5,630 nucleotides of DNA, taken from contig SKJM01000140.1 of the NCBI GenBank assembly GCA_007122045.1, positions 1-5,630 of the forward strand, read 5' to 3'. The DNA is from Planctomycetales bacterium. GTDB taxonomy: Bacteria; Planctomycetota; Planctomycetia; Pirellulales; Thermoguttaceae. Every line of letters starts with the position of its first letter. Within the stretch, counting starts at the first letter, position 1. Shown in pieces: positions 3,694-5,630 of the stretch. The position numbers and the translations under genes are program-made. The notes beneath the pieces were generated by a model that worked only from the letters and a program-made list of their open reading frames with translations, was not told the origin of the DNA and did not search any database.

Positions 3694-5630
3694 ATGAGCA
3701 TGACCGAGAAAACGTGCGTTGCGCCTACGGATGGGTACAACGACCTCTCGCCGTCCGATTTCTCCGACGACACGACCATTCGCCTACTGGGCGCCCCCGT
3801 GCGCCGGGCCGTGCTGCGAACCCGGCAGTGGCTGCTCGGGCAGCAGCACGCCGAGGGCTATTGGTGCGCCGAACTCGAAGGCGATACCATCCTCGAAAGC
3901 GAGACCATCCTGCTGCTGGCCTACCTGGGCCGGGAGCAGTCGCCGCTGGCGAAACGGCTGGCGGCCTACCTGGTCGAAAAGCAGATGCCCGACGGCGGCT
4001 GGGCCATGTACCCCGGCGGGGGCGTGGAAATCAGCGGCAGCGTGAAGGCGTACTTCGCGCTGAAGCTGACCGGCCACGACCCCAGCGCCGAGTACATGCA
4101 GCGCGCCCGGCAGGCCATCCTCAACCACGGCGGCGCCGACGCGGTGAACAGCTTCACCCGCTTCTACCTGGCCATGCTGGGGCAGATTTCCTACGATCAG
4201 TGCCCCGAAGTGCCGCCCGAGGCATTGCTCCTGCCCAAGTGGCTGCCGGTGAGCCTGCACCGGGTCAGTTCGTGGTCCCGCACGATGATCGTCCCGCTGT
4301 CGATCGTTTCCTCGCAGCGCCCGGTGCGGGAAGTCGACCCGCGATTGGGCATTCGCGAGTTGTTCCTCGCCGAGCCGGCCCAGTGGCCGAGACTCCGCTG
4401 CCCGGGACTGCCGGGCGGGACGGGCCTGTTGAGTTGGGATTGCTTCTTCCGCACGATCGATCGGGTGCTGAAGCGGTGTCGGCGGCGCGGTTGGCTGCCG
4501 CTGCGGCGCCGCGCGCTGGCCGTCGCCGTGAAGTGGATGCTCACCCGATTCGAGCACAGCGACGGGGTGGGCGCCATCTACCCGCCCATCGTCTGGAGCC
4601 TGGTGGCGCTGAAGTCGCTCGGCTACGACGACCAGGACGAGGCCGTCGAGGAATGCCGGAGGCAACTCGACGCCCTGGTGATCGACGACCCGGAGGCGGG
4701 CATGGCGCGCGTGCAGCCGTGCAAGTCGCCGGTCTGGGACACGGCCATTACCCTGCGGGCGCTGGTCGAGGCCGGCATCTCGCCGGCGAGCCCCGCCGCG
4801 CAAAAGGCCATCCGCTGGCTGCTCGACCGGCAAACGACGCGGCCGGGCGACTGGTCGGCCACGGTTCGGGCCGAGCCGGGCGGCTGGTACTTCGAGCACC
4901 GCAACGAGTTCTACCCCGATTCCGACGACACGGCCATGGTGCTGATGGCCCTGAACCGCCAGTTCGACGAGGCCGCGGCCGGCGGCGAGTCGCTCCCCCG
5001 GCTGGGCGTGTTCGACGAGCCGGGCGCCGCGCCCGGCGGCGCGGATCCGGCCGAAACGCTGGCGCGGACCCACGGCGCCATGGACCGGGGGCTGCGCTGG
5101 CTGCTGGCCATGCAGAACGACGACGGCGGATGGGCCGCCTTCGACCGGAACAACAACGCCGAGTTCCTTTGCTACGTGCCCTTCGCCGACCACAACGCCA
5201 TGATCGACCCCAGCACGCCCGACCTGACGGCGCGGGTGCTCGAGGCCCTGGGCCAACTGGGGCTGCGCGTGGGACACCCGGCGGTCGATCGGGCCGTCGC
5301 CTACGTGCGGGCCGCCCAGGAGGCCGACGGAAGCTGGTTCGGCCGCTGGGGCGTGAACTACATCTACGGCACGTGGGAGGCGCTGACGGGCCTGGTGGCC
5401 GTCGGCGTACCGCCGGACGACCCGGCGGTGGTGGCCGGGGTGAACTGGCTCCTGGCCCATCAGCAGGAAAGCGGCGGCTGGGGCGAATCGCCCGATACGT
5501 ACGAGCACCCGCACCTCCGCGGCCAGGGGGCGGCCACGGCCTCGCAGACCGCGTGGGCGGTCCTGGGTCTCATGGCGGCCGGCCTGGAGCAGCACCCGGC
5601 GGTGGTTCGCGGCATCCGATTCCTGACCCT
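3694..5630 (+). CDS. shc: Squalene-hopene cyclase, 3'-truncated by window edge
   Basis: The enzyme cyclises squalene to hopene and diplopterol in one proton-started step, the committing reaction of hopanoid synthesis; it is a monotopic membrane protein. The frame is open to the window end with 645 residues visible. The catalytic DxDD motif is D409-S-D411-D412, followed by TAM; the middle Asp is the usual proton donor. Six QW motifs fit the family: ending GYW57, GGW103, GDW387, GGW480, GSW548 and GGW596. Other family landmarks are the ELEGDTILESE stretch (60-70), PPIVWSLVAL (297-306), WDTA (348-351), FADHNAMIDPSTPDLTARV (497-515), GRWGVNYIYGTW (550-561) and SQTAW (617-621). The last few dozen residues, with the final conserved strand, lie beyond the edge. 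The start is ambiguous: in-frame ATGs occur at 3661, 3679, 3694 and 3700. I prefer 3694 because GAGG (3681-3684) lies nine bases upstream. No other hopanoid gene is visible upstream, and partners may follow downstream. Conserved residues are intact, so it is probably active. Confidence 0.95.
   Translation, partial: MSMTEKTCVAPTDGYNDLSPSDFSDDTTIRLLGAPVRRAVLRTRQWLLGQQHAEGYWCAELEGDTILESETILLLAYLGREQSPLAKRLAAYLVEKQMPDGGWAMYPGGGVEISGSVKAYFALKLTGHDPSAEYMQRARQAILNHGGADAVNSFTRFYLAMLGQISYDQCPEVPPEALLLPKWLPVSLHRVSSWSRTMIVPLSIVSSQRPVREVDPRLGIRELFLAEPAQWPRLRCPGLPGGTGLLSWDCFFRTIDRVLKRCRRRGWLPLRRRALAVAVKWMLTRFEHSDGVGAIYPPIVWSLVALKSLGYDDQDEAVEECRRQLDALVIDDPEAGMARVQPCKSPVWDTAITLRALVEAGISPASPAAQKAIRWLLDRQTTRPGDWSATVRAEPGGWYFEHRNEFYPDSDDTAMVLMALNRQFDEAAAGGESLPRLGVFDEPGAAPGGADPAETLARTHGAMDRGLRWLLAMQNDDGGWAAFDRNNNAEFLCYVPFADHNAMIDPSTPDLTARVLEALGQLGLRVGHPAVDRAVAYVRAAQEADGSWFGRWGVNYIYGTWEALTGLVAVGVPPDDPAVVAGVNWLLAHQQESGGWGESPDTYEHPHLRGQGAATASQTAWAVLGLMAAGLEQHPAVVRGIRFLT

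Noticed and set aside
3784..5595. 603-codon minus-strand frame opposite shc
   Set aside because: It is a long antisense frame produced by high GC at third positions. The plus strand carries the complete set of cyclase motifs.

Overview
The window is a GC-rich (roughly 65 percent by eye) bacterial segment that most resembles a planctomycete or a close relative in the PVC group. This is an inference from the mix of genes: a leucine-rich-repeat protein built on the T-D-x-G-L-x-x-L consensus common in Planctomycetota, a squalene-hopene cyclase, and a NapH-like membrane iron-sulfur protein paired with a small membrane-anchored, proline- and acid-rich protein. No rRNA, tRNA, CRISPR array or insertion sequence is visible.

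Layout, left to right. (1) Bases 1-1122, plus strand: the 3' part of a leucine-rich-repeat gene that starts before the window. It is followed by a GC-rich set of inverted repeats that may end transcription. (2) Bases 1191-2738, plus strand: a near-consensus promoter, a leader with two stem-loops, then a probable two-gene operon. The first gene encodes a 180-residue single-pass membrane protein. The second encodes a 286-residue polytopic membrane protein with repeated Cys-Pro motifs and two ferredoxin-type [4Fe-4S] motifs. A hairpin follows the second stop. (3) Bases 2863-3114, minus strand, convergent: a small gene for an 83-residue protein that is 35 percent histidine. It has its own Shine-Dalgarno sequence, a good promoter and a palindrome just upstream of that promoter. 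(4) Bases 3228-3660: a gene-poor, scarred stretch. It holds a hexanucleotide repeat, the decayed remains of a Phd/VapC-type toxin-antitoxin pair on the minus strand, an 18-bp tandem duplication and a 9-bp perfect inverted repeat. (5) Bases 3694-5630, plus strand: a squalene-hopene cyclase gene with its DxDD motif and six QW motifs, cut by the right edge.

Functionally, the best-supported modules are hopanoid synthesis (the cyclase) and membrane electron transfer or metallocentre maintenance (the NapH-like pair). The histidine-rich protein is probably a metal buffer or chaperone. There is no sequence evidence that these modules act together. The parts least like routine annotation are the histidine-rich gene with its control region, the toxin-antitoxin remnant beside it, and the uncharacterised partner of the NapH-like protein.
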